64,000 nt of DNA, from NCBI RefSeq assembly GCF_900996235.1, contig NZ_CAAJGM010000111.1, positions 124,001 to 188,000 on the forward strand, in the 5' to 3' direction. Position 1 is the first letter of the stretch; every line of letters begins with the position of its first letter. Position numbers and translations under genes: made by a program. The notes below the pieces were generated by a model. It searched no databases, had not been told where the DNA came from, and saw only the letters and a program-made list of their open reading frames with translations. Of this stretch, positions 26,100 through 35,344 are shown one piece after another. This stretch comes from Paraburkholderia sp. BCC1885 (GTDB lineage Bacteria > Pseudomonadota > Gammaproteobacteria > Burkholderiales > Burkholderiaceae).

Positions 26100-27305
26100 A
26101 TGAGCGATTCAGCCTTCGATGCCAGCAGCGCATCCCTGCCCTTGCCGGCTCGCCCGCAGCGCGACGCGCGCGCGGAAAGCGCCGGCAAGGAAGACGTGAT
26201 CGACGCGATGCGCGGCTTTGCCGCGTTGCTGGTCGCCTATTTTCATTGCCGCCAGGTCGCGTGGGTGGGCATGGAGAGTTTTCACCACGCGGTCGGTCAT
26301 GCGCTGGGTTTCAGCTCGATCGTGGCTTATCTGACACTGCCGATTGCGTGGGGCTCCGCGGGCGTGCCGATCTTCTTCGTGATAAGCGGCTATTGCATTC
26401 ACCGGGGCGGCGCGATCCGCCTCGCTCAGGACGCCAATTACACCCTCGATACGGCCAATTTCTGGGCCCGCCGGTTCGCGCGAATCTATCCCGTGCTGTT
26501 CGCCGCACTCCTGCTGACCTTCGCGCTCGACTGGTTCAGCTACCAGTTGCCGCCCGTCAATCACAAGCTGCGCGAGATCGGCCTGCAGGCGTTTCTCGTC
26601 AATCTGTTTTCGTTGCAGGGGGTAGCCGGCAAGACCTATGGGTCGAACGGCGCACTGTGGACCCTGTCGCTCGAAGTGCAGTTCTACGCGATCTATCCGC
26701 TGCTGTTCGCGCTGCGCCGCCGGCTTGGCATGACGCCGTTGCTGGCGCTGGTGGCGCTCGTCAACATCGTGTCGGCTTTGGTGCTGGAGCGGCACGATCT
26801 GCAGTTCTTCACCTCGTACTGGTTTTCGTGGACGCTGGGCGCATGGATTGCCGACGTCCGCGCGCAAAAGGTTTCCGCGAAGAATCTGCGGCCGGCGTCG
26901 AACTGGCTGTATGCGGTGGCGGCGGGTCTCGTCGTGCTGGGCTGCGGGGCGTTTCACTTCGGGCAGTACGGCGCGTTTCAGTTGTGGGCGCTAGGGTTCG
27001 CTTTCTACCTGTACAGGGCGCTCGACAGGCGTGCCGTGAGTTCGCCGGTGGCTCGCGTGCTGTCGCGCTTCGGTGACTTCAGTTTCTCGCTCTACCTGAT
27101 CCATCTGCCGATTTTCGTGCTGCTGTCGTCGTTGCTGTATCGCTCGGCGCTGCAGCTGTCGATCTGGCCTTCCTTTGGCTTCATGCTGGTGGCCGTGCCG
27201 GTGGCGTATGTGTTTTATCGGCTGGTGGAACTGCCGGCCATGCGCTGGTCGGAAAGTCTCAAGCGCAAGCGGGTTGGCGCGGTGCCGGTTTCAGCGAACG
27301 TGTAA
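26100..27305 (+). CDS. bceS: Acyltransferase 3 family protein (BceS position)
   Basis: 401 residues, integral membrane acyltransferase with about ten helices that transfers acetyl or similar groups to polysaccharide. Family motifs: DAMRGFAALLVAYFH near residue 34, FFVISGYCIHRGG, RRFARIYPV, and LWTLSLEVQFYAIYPLL. Ribosome-binding GAGAGG precedes ATG 26100. Cepacian is acetylated, and this gene lies between galU and the double glycosyltransferase, as bceS does. It is transcribed opposite to the neighbours, with a hairpin separating it from the convergent bceR. Confidence 0.85.
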   Translation: MSDSAFDASSASLPLPARPQRDARAESAGKEDVIDAMRGFAALLVAYFHCRQVAWVGMESFHHAVGHALGFSSIVAYLTLPIAWGSAGVPIFFVISGYCIHRGGAIRLAQDANYTLDTANFWARRFARIYPVLFAALLLTFALDWFSYQLPPVNHKLREIGLQAFLVNLFSLQGVAGKTYGSNGALWTLSLEVQFYAIYPLLFALRRRLGMTPLLALVALVNIVSALVLERHDLQFFTSYWFSWTLGAWIADVRAQKVSAKNLRPASNWLYAVAAGLVVLGCGAFHFGQYGAFQLWALGFAFYLYRALDRRAVSSPVARVLSRFGDFSFSLYLIHLPIFVLLSSLLYRSALQLSIWPSFGFMLVAVPVAYVFYRLVELPAMRWSESLKRKRVGAVPVSANV

Positions 27306-27350
27306 GCGAGGACGTCAGCAAGCGTTCGAACAAACAAAGGACCCTGCAAC

Positions 27351-27400
27351 AAGGGCCGCAGCGCAACCGGATCGATCATCCGGATAACGGTGCGGCCCTT
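27351..27400. terminator. Nested hairpin between convergent bceS and bceR
   Basis: Outer arms AAGGGCCGCA and TGCGGCCCTT (27351-27360, 27391-27400) enclose an inner hairpin CCGGAT/ATCCGG (27367-27372, 27378-27383). The structure is symmetric, so it could terminate both convergent genes, though only short T-runs flank it. Confidence 0.6.
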
Positions 27401-27449
27401 CGTTGTTTAGTCCTTTCCTTCTTTCCGGCGCTTTTGCACCGCCTGGGTT

Positions 27450-29930
27450 TCAAGCCTGCCGGCGCTTCTTTCGGCCCGCCACGTCTTTCAGAATCCGCTC
27501 GACACCCGCCACATACGCGGCGGTACCGAACCGCGCTATCGCCGTCTCATAGCCGCCCGTAACGAGCCGTTCGCGCAGGGCTGTATCGCTGCGCAATTCG
27601 GCCAGCACGTCGGCCAGGGCATGCGCATCGCCCGGCTCGCACAGCACGCCGTTGATGCCGTCCTCGATGATCTCCAGCACCCCGCCGGCCCGCGCCGCCA
27701 CCACGGGCCGCTGCGCCAGCATGCCTTCGACGATCACGCGGCCGAACGGCTCCGGCGTAATCGAGGTATGCGCGACGGCATCGACCGCGCGCATGCAGGC
27801 CGCTATATCGTGCTGGAAGCCCAGAAAATGCACCCGCTCGCCAAGCTCATGAGTCGCAACGAATGCGCGCAATTCGGCCTCGTAAGCCTCCTCGCCGAAC
27901 AGCGGCGCGCCCACCAGCACGGCATGCATATGCGGGTTGAGGACCATCGCTTCGAGCAGCACATGCTGGCCCTTCCAGCGAGCCAGACGGCTGAACGAGC
28001 CGACCAGAAACGCGTCCTGCGGCAACCTCAGACGCGCTCGCAGCGTCGCGGCCGGTACATTGCGCAGGGCGTCGAATGGCGCCGCGGCAATGCCGTTGAA
28101 GACGACGTCGATGCGTTTTTCATCGAACCGGGTCAGCTCGGCAAAAGCCCGCGCCGAGGCCGCCGAATTCGCGATCACGTGCGCGAGACCGAGCTTCGCG
28201 CACCACTTGACGATCTGCAACTGCTTGCCGCCGAAATGCTCGGCACTGACGATATCGCGCAGATGCCACACCACCGGCCGCCGCGCCAGCCGTCCCGCCA
28301 GCGCGCCGATCACCATGGCGCGCTGCGTGTTGGCGTAGATCACGTCGGCATGGCGCGCGCGTTCGACCGTCGCGCTCACCAGCGCCTTCACGCCTTTGAG
28401 GGCGCGTCCGAGCGGCGGCGTGCTGCCCTGCTTGCGAACCTCGCGCAGCGCGCCCGCATCGAGCACACGCACCGTCACGCCCGCCGCATCGAGCGCCGTG
28501 CGAAACGGACCGTCGTCGAACAGCACGACCTCGATGCGCGAACGCAGCGCCTTGACGATCTCCAGCAGCGACAGTTCGGCGCCGCCAAGCACGCCGCTCT
28601 GATCGAGCGCCAGCACGCGCGGCGCCTGCGCCGCGGCGTCATCCGTACCGGCGGGCGGGGCGACGTAGAGCTCGTATACCGGCTGCGCGGCGCCGCGCAG
28701 CGCCGGCACGGCAGCCCGTACATGGGAGAAAAAACGCTCGCGAAAATGCGCGGCCGAAAAACGCTCCGCATTCGCGCGGCAATCGGCGGCGGCGAAGCGG
28801 TTCGCGTGAGCGTCGAACTCTTCGACGGCCGCCATGATCGACTCCGCGCGCTGCTCGTCGAAGAACATGCCGGTCGGCCGCGCGCTCGACAGATCGCGCA
28901 CGGTTTCGAGCGCGCCGCCCTTGCCGTAGGCGATCACCGGCGTCCCGCAGGCCTGGGCTTCGACCACCGAGATGCCGAAGTCCTCCTCGGCGGCAAACAC
29001 AAACGCACGGGCGCGCTGCATCTTCTCCTGCAGCACCTTGAACGGCTGGTAACCCATGATCTCGACATTCGGCGCCGCCTTGGCGCGAATCTTCTGCATA
29101 TCGGGGCCGTCGCCGATCACCACGAGCCGCCGTTGCGGCATCCGCGCAAACGCTTCGACGATCAGGTCGATCTTCTTGTACGGCACCATCCGCGACGCAG
29201 TCAGATAGAAGTCGTCCTTCTGCTCGTTGAGCGTGAACGCCTCGACGTCGACCGGCGGGAAGATCACATGCGCCTCGCGCTGATAGACCTTCTTGATGCG
29301 TCGCGCGATGAATTCCGAATTGGCGACGAATGCGTCGACGGAATTCGAAGTGCGAATGTCCCAGTTGCGCATGTAGTGCAGAATCAGCCGCGCGAGGGCC
29401 GATTTTGGCCCATTGGTCAGCTTCGACTGCTGCAGATACTGATGCTGCAAGTCCCACGCATAGCGGATCGGCGAATGCACGTAGCTGATATGCACCTGGT
29501 CGGGACCGGTCAGCACGCCCTTGGCGACGGCGTGGCTGCTCGAGATCACGACGTCGTAGGCCGACACGTCCAGTTGCTCGATGGCGATCGGCATCAAGGG
29601 CAGATACGCGCGGTATCGGGTGCGCGCCTTCGGCAGCTTCTGGATGAACGACGTGGTCACGGACTTACCGCGCAGGAAGCTGCGGTCGTCGAGAAAATCC
29701 ACCACGCTGAACAGATCCGCGTCGGGGAAGCAGGCCACGATCTGTTCCAGCACCCGCTCGGCGCCCGCGTAGGTGACGAGCCAATCGTGCACGATGGCTA
29801 CGCGCACCTTCTTCTGTGCCGGCTGCGCGCGCCGCGCCAGCGCCAGCGGAGCCGCCGGCGTGGCGAGTTCGGCCAGCGCGCTACGCTGGCCTGGCCGCAC
29901 CACGGCTTCATCAAGGACATCCTGGTTCAT
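27450..29930 (-). CDS. bceR: Double-domain GT4 glycosyltransferase
   Basis: 826 residues with two glycosyltransferase family 4 modules. Module 1 (about 42-430) opens VRVAIVHDWLVTYAGAERVLEQI and contains SRMVPYKKIDLIVEAFA and the EDFGISVVEAQACGTPVIAY donor site. Module 2 (about 455-826) opens VLALDQSGVLGGAELSLLEI and has SFSRLARWKGQHVLLEA and TPEPFGRVIVEGMLAQRPVVA. Each has its own E-x7-E motif, so both may be active. Cytoplasmic addition of two sugars to the lipid-linked cepacian unit is inferred. ATG 29930 overlaps the flippase stop by ATGA. Confidence 0.9.
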   Translation of the reverse strand: MNQDVLDEAVVRPGQRSALAELATPAAPLALARRAQPAQKKVRVAIVHDWLVTYAGAERVLEQIVACFPDADLFSVVDFLDDRSFLRGKSVTTSFIQKLPKARTRYRAYLPLMPIAIEQLDVSAYDVVISSSHAVAKGVLTGPDQVHISYVHSPIRYAWDLQHQYLQQSKLTNGPKSALARLILHYMRNWDIRTSNSVDAFVANSEFIARRIKKVYQREAHVIFPPVDVEAFTLNEQKDDFYLTASRMVPYKKIDLIVEAFARMPQRRLVVIGDGPDMQKIRAKAAPNVEIMGYQPFKVLQEKMQRARAFVFAAEEDFGISVVEAQACGTPVIAYGKGGALETVRDLSSARPTGMFFDEQRAESIMAAVEEFDAHANRFAAADCRANAERFSAAHFRERFFSHVRAAVPALRGAAQPVYELYVAPPAGTDDAAAQAPRVLALDQSGVLGGAELSLLEIVKALRSRIEVVLFDDGPFRTALDAAGVTVRVLDAGALREVRKQGSTPPLGRALKGVKALVSATVERARHADVIYANTQRAMVIGALAGRLARRPVVWHLRDIVSAEHFGGKQLQIVKWCAKLGLAHVIANSAASARAFAELTRFDEKRIDVVFNGIAAAPFDALRNVPAATLRARLRLPQDAFLVGSFSRLARWKGQHVLLEAMVLNPHMHAVLVGAPLFGEEAYEAELRAFVATHELGERVHFLGFQHDIAACMRAVDAVAHTSITPEPFGRVIVEGMLAQRPVVAARAGGVLEIIEDGINGVLCEPGDAHALADVLAELRSDTALRERLVTGGYETAIARFGTAAYVAGVERILKDVAGRKKRRQA

Positions 29931-31393
29931 GCGCTTTTCCTCGGATTCAGTCGCAACAGCAGCGAACGCGCAAGATCGCGCAAAGCGGGCGTCATCGTGA
30001 TCGACCACGCAACGTTGGCGGCCACGACCACCGCGCCGGCGGCGATCGCCAATGACAGACTGGGCAGGAAACTGGCGAGCCACAGGCTCACCAGCAGAAA
30101 GGCGAGATGCGCGAGCATGTCGAGCGCGATCGGCCGGGCACGAATCGACGACAGCCACAGCAGCACGCCGTAGTCGAACAGCGCGCGGCCGGCCACGGCC
30201 ACCGCTGCGCCGGTCAGGCCGAAGTAGTGAATGCCGCACCACAGCGCGGCGGCGAATAGCGGCAATTCGAATACGCCCACTTTCGCCGCGACCGCCGGAT
30301 TGACCTGCGACTGGATCATGATGCGCGTCACGTTGGCCTGCCCGACCAGCCACACGGAGACGATCAGCACACGGCCGACGGGCGCGGCGATCGTCGCAAT
30401 CTCGTTACCCACCCACAGATGCAGGAACGGCCCCAGCACGAACATCGCCACCAGCGTGACCGGTGTGAAAGCGCCGTTGAGAAATTCGAGCGACTGCTGC
30501 GTGATCAGGTCGGCGTGATCGCGGCCCACGGCGGACAGACGCGGAAACAGCGTGCGCACCAGCGCGGTCGGCACGATGTTCAGGCGCGTCACGAGGTTCT
30601 GCGGCACGGTGTAGAAGGTCACGAAGCGCGCGCCGAGGGCGGTGCCGAGAAAGACCTTGTCGAGCGAATCGGCCACCATGGTGGTGATGCTCGCCACCAG
30701 CATCCAGCCGCCGAAATTGAACAGGCCCTTGGCCACGCCGAGTCGCGGCGCGAGGATGCGGTGCAGATCGAGCACCTTGAACGCCGAGCGGCCAAGCAGC
30801 GCCGCGGCGAACAGACGCGCCACCACCGCGGCGGCGAGCACGTTCTGCAGGCTGGGGCCCATCAGCCACGCGGCGGCGAGCGGCAGCAGCTGAAACACGA
30901 AGGTGCCGATGGTCTGATTGGTGTTGTAGACCCCAAAGCGTTCGGCGCCGTTGATGGCGCCCGCGAACACCCACGAGACGTTGGCAATCGGAATCGCAAT
31001 GGCGAGCCACGGCAGCGCCATATAGACCTCGTGCTGCAACTCCGGTGACACTTTGGTGAAATAGGCGGTGTAAAGAAATGCGCCAAAATAAATAATCAGG
31101 CCGCCGATGATGCCCGTCACGAGGTTAAGCCAGGTCGCGCTCCAGAACACCCGCGCGCTTTCGTCGGCATCGTTCGAGGCCAGCGCCTTCGAGATGTGAT
31201 TTTGCGCGGCCATGCTCATGCCCAGATCGAGAATCGAGAAATAGCCGATCAGGGTCCACACCAGAGCGATCACGCCGTAACGCTCGACGCCCAGCAGCCG
31301 GATATACGACGGCACCGTGACGAGCGAAACGAAAGTCGGCAATATCAGCCCGAAGAAATTGATCGCTACGTTCCTGAGAATGGCTTTGTCCAT
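29927..31393 (-). CDS. bceQ: Wzx-type polysaccharide flippase
   Basis: 488 residues, about 12 to 14 membrane helices, MATE/MOP superfamily. Start MDKAILRNVAINFFGLILPT and IRLLGVERYGVIALVWTLIGYFSILDLGMS are typical of Wzx proteins, which move undecaprenyl-linked repeat units across the inner membrane. AAAAGG precedes ATG 31393. Translationally coupled to bceR and downstream of the beta-propeller gene on the same strand. It is the only flippase in the locus. Confidence 0.92.
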   Translation of the reverse strand: MDKAILRNVAINFFGLILPTFVSLVTVPSYIRLLGVERYGVIALVWTLIGYFSILDLGMSMAAQNHISKALASNDADESARVFWSATWLNLVTGIIGGLIIYFGAFLYTAYFTKVSPELQHEVYMALPWLAIAIPIANVSWVFAGAINGAERFGVYNTNQTIGTFVFQLLPLAAAWLMGPSLQNVLAAAVVARLFAAALLGRSAFKVLDLHRILAPRLGVAKGLFNFGGWMLVASITTMVADSLDKVFLGTALGARFVTFYTVPQNLVTRLNIVPTALVRTLFPRLSAVGRDHADLITQQSLEFLNGAFTPVTLVAMFVLGPFLHLWVGNEIATIAAPVGRVLIVSVWLVGQANVTRIMIQSQVNPAVAAKVGVFELPLFAAALWCGIHYFGLTGAAVAVAGRALFDYGVLLWLSSIRARPIALDMLAHLAFLLVSLWLASFLPSLSLAIAAGAVVVAANVAWSITMTPALRDLARSLLLRLNPRKSA

Positions 31394-31556
31394 CGGATGC
31401 CTTTTGATTCAGAGAGTCGGCGCGTCGCGCGAGGCTGCACACGCGACGCGGCGCGACACCGAGTAGTCTGCTTCGAGTTAAGCACGTAAAAAATGCGCAC
31501 CGTGCGCCATAAATCGACAGAAAAATAATTCGCGGCCCGACCCATGACGCGAGCGG

Positions 31557-33752
31557 TCAGGCGGGCTTCCAGCGGTACATCATCACCTTGCCGCGCGCGT
31601 CTTCTTCGACGAACACCAGGTATTCGCCGTTGCTGCGGCGGTAGGCGCTCACGCCATTCGGCACGTCGACCCAGCCCGACGCCTTGCCCACCTCCGGGCC
31701 CGGCCGGATCACGCCGACTTCCTTGCCGCTGTCCTTGTCGAACACATGCACGGCGCCGACCGGTTCGACGGCGAACACGTATTGCCCTTCGACGGTGAGG
31801 CCGATGATGGTCTGGATCGGCTTGGCCTGCGGCTGCCACGGCAGCGTGACGCTATAGCGCTGCACCGGCTTGCCGCTCGACCAGTTGTCGTAGCGCACCA
31901 GCACGCGTCCGACCTCTTTCCAGAAGCCGGTCTGGGTCGGCGCGTCCGCCGTGTAACCGGTCACGTAAAGCGAATCGGTCTGCGGCACGTAGATCGCACG
32001 GCGCAGTTCGGTGAACGGCTGCGGCATCGGATAGCTCGTCATATCCGAGTACGAATAGACCGGATTGCCTTTCGCATCGAGGCCGCCGAAATGCAGCCGG
32101 TGGATGCCTTTGATGTCGCTCGTGCGCCAGATGTCGCCGGCGCTGTCGACCCACCAGCCCCAGCCGCCCGCGAGCCGCGTGCCGCTCGTGTTGGGCGTGA
32201 AATCGTCGCTGCTGAAGCGGCCGTCGCCGTTCATGTCGCGCCACATCCAGTCGCCGCCGGGCGGCGCGTTCGGCACATTGGCGACCGGCCGGTCGCGGCC
32301 CGCGATGAAGCCCGAGGGAATCGCCGTCTCACCGTCGTGGGCGTTGTCGAAACGATAGATCTTCAGATGGTCCGCGTACATGTCCGTCAGGTACAGGAAC
32401 GTGTGGCCCTTCAGTTGACGCGCGATGGGCAAGCCGGGCCACTGGTCCGTGTGAAACACGGGATCGTCCGGATACCTGAAACGATTGGATAGGAAACCTA
32501 CATATTTCCAGTCCTGTCCCGCCGGCCTGGTGAGGTCTAGCTGAAAGCGCTTGTTGCCGGTATAGACGCTGTCCGGGCGCGCCGGATCCATCCACGCGCC
32601 GTCGACGAACAGCAGTCCCTGCACCTGCCAGAGTTGCTGGCCGTCCGGCGCATAACTTTCGAGCGTGGCGCCGAGCCCCGCACCAAGCGGCGCATAGTGC
32701 GGACCGATGCCATTGGTGGAGACGTAGACGTTGCCGCGCGCATCGACGCCGACACCGGTGAGTCCGTTAAAGCGTTGCGGGCCAGGGCGTCCCGCCACAC
32801 CGGAAAAGATACCGCCGCGCTCGCCGAGCGTGCCCGAGGCCGTATACCGGCCGCCATTCCTGCTGAAAAACAGCACCTGTTGACGCGGACCGTTGTCGGC
32901 GATCAGCACGCGGTCGTGGGCATCGAGCGCGATGTCCACCGGCACCGAATCCGATGGCAACGGCAGCGTATCCGCGAGTAGCTGGCCGCCAGCCGAGTAA
33001 TGCGCGACGCGCGGTGTGCTGTCGGTGAGCGTGCCGGTCAATACCCATAGCGTGCCGTCGCTGGACAGCGCGATACGTCCAGGCTCGTGCACGCTCCACG
33101 CCGCCTTCTTCTGCATGGATTCAGCATCGTAGACTTCAATGCGGTTTTGCGTCGTGTTGGACGCGTATAGCGTGGTGTCATTAGCAGCGAGACCGTTGAT
33201 GTCGGCGCGAGCCCCGGCGGCCACCTCGTTCATCATCAGGAAGCCGGCCGCCAGCTGCGCATGCGGATCGGCCGCGCCGCTGCCCGCCGTGGCGGCAGGC
33301 TGAAACAGCGCGCTCAATTTGGGGTCTTCGAGCTTGCGCCGCGAGACGCCGAACCACTGCTTGCCCTTTTGCGGCCAGATGCCCTGCCCGACCAGATGAC
33401 CTTTCTCGTTGCCCACCGACACCGCCATGAATACATAGTGGCGATTGATGGCAATTGCATTGCCGCCACCGGTGCCCCAGCCGTGCGTGCCGCCCGCGAA
33501 GCCGAGCATCTTGCCGTTCTGATACGTGCTGGCCTCCGCGCCGCTTTCGTCCCACGGCGCGTTGGTGTAGACCTTGCCGTCCGCAGCGACGGCGATCGCC
33601 GTGATGTCGATCTGGGTCCACGAGCCATCACCGAAACCAAAGGTATTGCCGATCCATGATGTCTTCGCGTTCAGCTCCGTTTCGGCCGAAGCGGCAAACG
33701 CCGTCAGACATAACAGCGCAGCGAGCAATTTCGCGAAGGTGGGACGGACCAA
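31557..33752 (-). CDS. Secreted beta-propeller protein of the polysaccharide locus (BceP position)
   Basis: 731 residues starting at TTG 33752, chosen because GGAGG lies six bases upstream and a clean signal peptide follows (RPTFAKLLAALLCLTAFAASA). The mature protein has repeated strands with NHL/SMP-30-like blocks (GLAANDTTLYASNTTQNRIEVYD, PVDIALDAHDRVLIADNG, GLTGVGVDARGNVYVSTNG, GDIWRTSD), suggesting one or two beta-propellers and an exported location. No catalytic site is recognised. It lies between bceQ and bceO, where bceP stands in cepacian clusters, but I cannot verify homology. Possible roles: polysaccharide lyase, binding or modification. Confidence 0.8.
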   Translation of the reverse strand: MVRPTFAKLLAALLCLTAFAASAETELNAKTSWIGNTFGFGDGSWTQIDITAIAVAADGKVYTNAPWDESGAEASTYQNGKMLGFAGGTHGWGTGGGNAIAINRHYVFMAVSVGNEKGHLVGQGIWPQKGKQWFGVSRRKLEDPKLSALFQPAATAGSGAADPHAQLAAGFLMMNEVAAGARADINGLAANDTTLYASNTTQNRIEVYDAESMQKKAAWSVHEPGRIALSSDGTLWVLTGTLTDSTPRVAHYSAGGQLLADTLPLPSDSVPVDIALDAHDRVLIADNGPRQQVLFFSRNGGRYTASGTLGERGGIFSGVAGRPGPQRFNGLTGVGVDARGNVYVSTNGIGPHYAPLGAGLGATLESYAPDGQQLWQVQGLLFVDGAWMDPARPDSVYTGNKRFQLDLTRPAGQDWKYVGFLSNRFRYPDDPVFHTDQWPGLPIARQLKGHTFLYLTDMYADHLKIYRFDNAHDGETAIPSGFIAGRDRPVANVPNAPPGGDWMWRDMNGDGRFSSDDFTPNTSGTRLAGGWGWWVDSAGDIWRTSDIKGIHRLHFGGLDAKGNPVYSYSDMTSYPMPQPFTELRRAIYVPQTDSLYVTGYTADAPTQTGFWKEVGRVLVRYDNWSSGKPVQRYSVTLPWQPQAKPIQTIIGLTVEGQYVFAVEPVGAVHVFDKDSGKEVGVIRPGPEVGKASGWVDVPNGVSAYRRSNGEYLVFVEEDARGKVMMYRWKPA

Positions 33753-33845
33753 GGTATTCCTCCAGTCAAAGCCGTGCGGCGGCGGGCAGCGCGCACGAGC
33801 GGGCGATATCAGATGAAATGGCGGCCGAAACAATGGCCCGAATAA

Positions 33846-33897
33846 CGGCGACTAAAAGCGGCAACCAAACGCGGCAAGTAGAAACGGCAACTAAAGG
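33846..33897. repeat. Four tandem 13-bp repeats
   Basis: Units begin at 33846, 33859, 33872 and 33885 with consensus CGGCAACTAAAAG; unit sequences differ at two to five positions. An exact 13-bp pitch and promoter-region location resemble binding-site arrays such as iterons, but no replication gene is near. It lies 94-145 bp upstream of the beta-propeller start. Confidence 0.75.
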
Positions 33898-34040
33898 CCC
33901 AACCGGCTTAGCTAAAGGCCCACGGGGTCCACGTGGCCCACGCATGCGCAATACATCACGGCGGTGCGCGCATCCGGCACCGGTTACCGGAGCACATTAC
34001 GCGGGAAAGTCGTCGCAACGAAAATCGAAAATAATTCAAA

Positions 34041-34072
34041 AATATTCATTGATTAATGCATCAATAAATATT
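34041..34072. promoter_or_regulatory. 32-bp AT-rich dyad, operator-like
   Basis: Outer arms AATATT (34041-34046, 34067-34072) and inner arms ATTGAT/ATCAAT (34048-34053, 34060-34065) share one centre of symmetry. It lies in the AT-rich core of the divergent promoter region, about 190 bp from the bceO start. Confidence 0.6.
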
Positions 34073-34258
34073 CGATTTAAAAAATTTCACGGTCATTTTC
34101 TTTTCCCTAGAATGAGTTCCACTTCCGTGATGCCTGCCGCGCATGCCATCCGACGCTCGCGTTGGCGCAGGACGGAACGCCTATGCCGCAAGCGAGTTTC
34201 GCCTGAATTCCCTTGAGTTCGCTTCGCCGGCCCACCCGCTGCCCAACATGGACGGTTC

Positions 34259-35344
34259 ATGACAGTAAGCGCCCTGCCCGCCTCGCCTTCTCACTCACGC
34301 CGCATCGTGCAACTCGACGGCTTGCGCGCGATTGCCGTGCTGGCCGTGTTCGCGCAACACGCATTGAAAGCACCGTTATGGATGGGCGTGGATCTGTTCT
34401 TCGTCCTGAGCGGCTTTCTGATTACCGGCATCCTGCTGGAGCGCAAGGCGCGCGGGCAATCGTATTTCGGCTATTTCTATGCGCGCCGGGCGCGCCGCAT
34501 CCTGCCGCCCTATCTGTTGCTGATGGCGGTGTCGTCGCTGCTGTTCGGCTTCGCGTGGGCGAAGCATTGGGAGTGGTACGCGTTTTTCGCCACCAACATC
34601 GGCGACGCTCTCAACCAGAGCGGCCATGACAGCCTGAACGTGCTGTGGTCGCTCGCGGTGGAAGAGCAGTTCTACATTTTCTGGCCGTTCGTGATTCTGC
34701 TGCTGCCCGAGCGCGTACTGGCGTGGGTTGCTGCGGCATTGATCATTCTGGTGCCGGTACTGCGTGCGGTGGCCACGCCCTGGTTCGACAGCTTCTGGCC
34801 CATCTACTACCTGACGCCGTTCCGCATGGATCTGCTGTCTGCCGGCGCCTTGCTGGCCGTGGCCGTGCGACGCAATCCCAACGCGCTGCAACCGTTCCGG
34901 CCGCTCGCCATGGTGGCCTGTGTGGCGGCGCTCGCCGTGCTGGCCTGGCTGCATCTTCACTATCCGCGCTTTCGCGCCGAAAACACGCCGCTCTCGAACG
35001 GCGCGCTGTATAGCGTTTCGCTGGTGTTGTGCACCTCGCTCGTGGTCATCGCCTTGCTAAGCCAGGGCGTCGTCAAACGGGTGTTGAGCCATCCGGTGCT
35101 GGTATATATCGGCACCATCAGCTACACGATTTACCTGATTCATCTGAGCGTGCTTTACACGCTCTGGCCGTTGCATATGAATCGCTACGTGACGGCGGCA
35201 CTCGCGCTCGCGATTACGCTCGCGTATGCCAGCTTGACATGGTTCGCTTTCGAGCGGCGTCTGATTCATGGCGCGGCGTCGCGCTCGCCGCTTGCCGCGG
35301 CGCCGTTCGGCGGGACTTCGCAAGCCCCGCGGCCGCGCGCATGA
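34259..35344 (+). CDS. bceO: Acyltransferase 3 family protein (BceO position)
   Basis: 361 residues, about ten membrane helices. RIVQLDGLRAIAVLAVFAQHA at the start, then GVDLFFVLSGFLITGILLER, FYARRARRILPPYLLL and LWSLAVEEQFYIFWPF: the OafA/NodX family pattern. It should acylate sugars of the exopolysaccharide in the inner membrane. It is the second acyltransferase in the locus, and lies where bceO does. Its stop overlaps the start of the SGNH hydrolase by ATGA, so the two are translationally coupled. Confidence 0.88.
   Translation: MTVSALPASPSHSRRIVQLDGLRAIAVLAVFAQHALKAPLWMGVDLFFVLSGFLITGILLERKARGQSYFGYFYARRARRILPPYLLLMAVSSLLFGFAWAKHWEWYAFFATNIGDALNQSGHDSLNVLWSLAVEEQFYIFWPFVILLLPERVLAWVAAALIILVPVLRAVATPWFDSFWPIYYLTPFRMDLLSAGALLAVAVRRNPNALQPFRPLAMVACVAALAVLAWLHLHYPRFRAENTPLSNGALYSVSLVLCTSLVVIALLSQGVVKRVLSHPVLVYIGTISYTIYLIHLSVLYTLWPLHMNRYVTAALALAITLAYASLTWFAFERRLIHGAASRSPLAAAPFGGTSQAPRPRA

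Larger units (their letters stand above)
33753..34258. promoter_or_regulatory. Divergent regulatory region between beta-propeller gene and bceO
   Basis: 506 bp without genes. From left: GC-rich leader, a four-copy 13-bp repeat array (33846-33897), two copies of CTAAAGGCCCA (33891-33901, 33912-33922), then an AT-rich core (about 34015-34110) with an AAAATCG..AATAATTC element at 34021-34037 and a 32-bp dyad at 34041-34072. It must drive the leftward beta-propeller-bceQ-bceR operon and rightward bceO-SGNH-bceN. Confidence 0.7.

Noticed and set aside
33846..33897. Plasmid iterons or replication origin
   Set aside because: No replication initiator, DnaA boxes or partition genes nearby; promoter-region location explains the array better.
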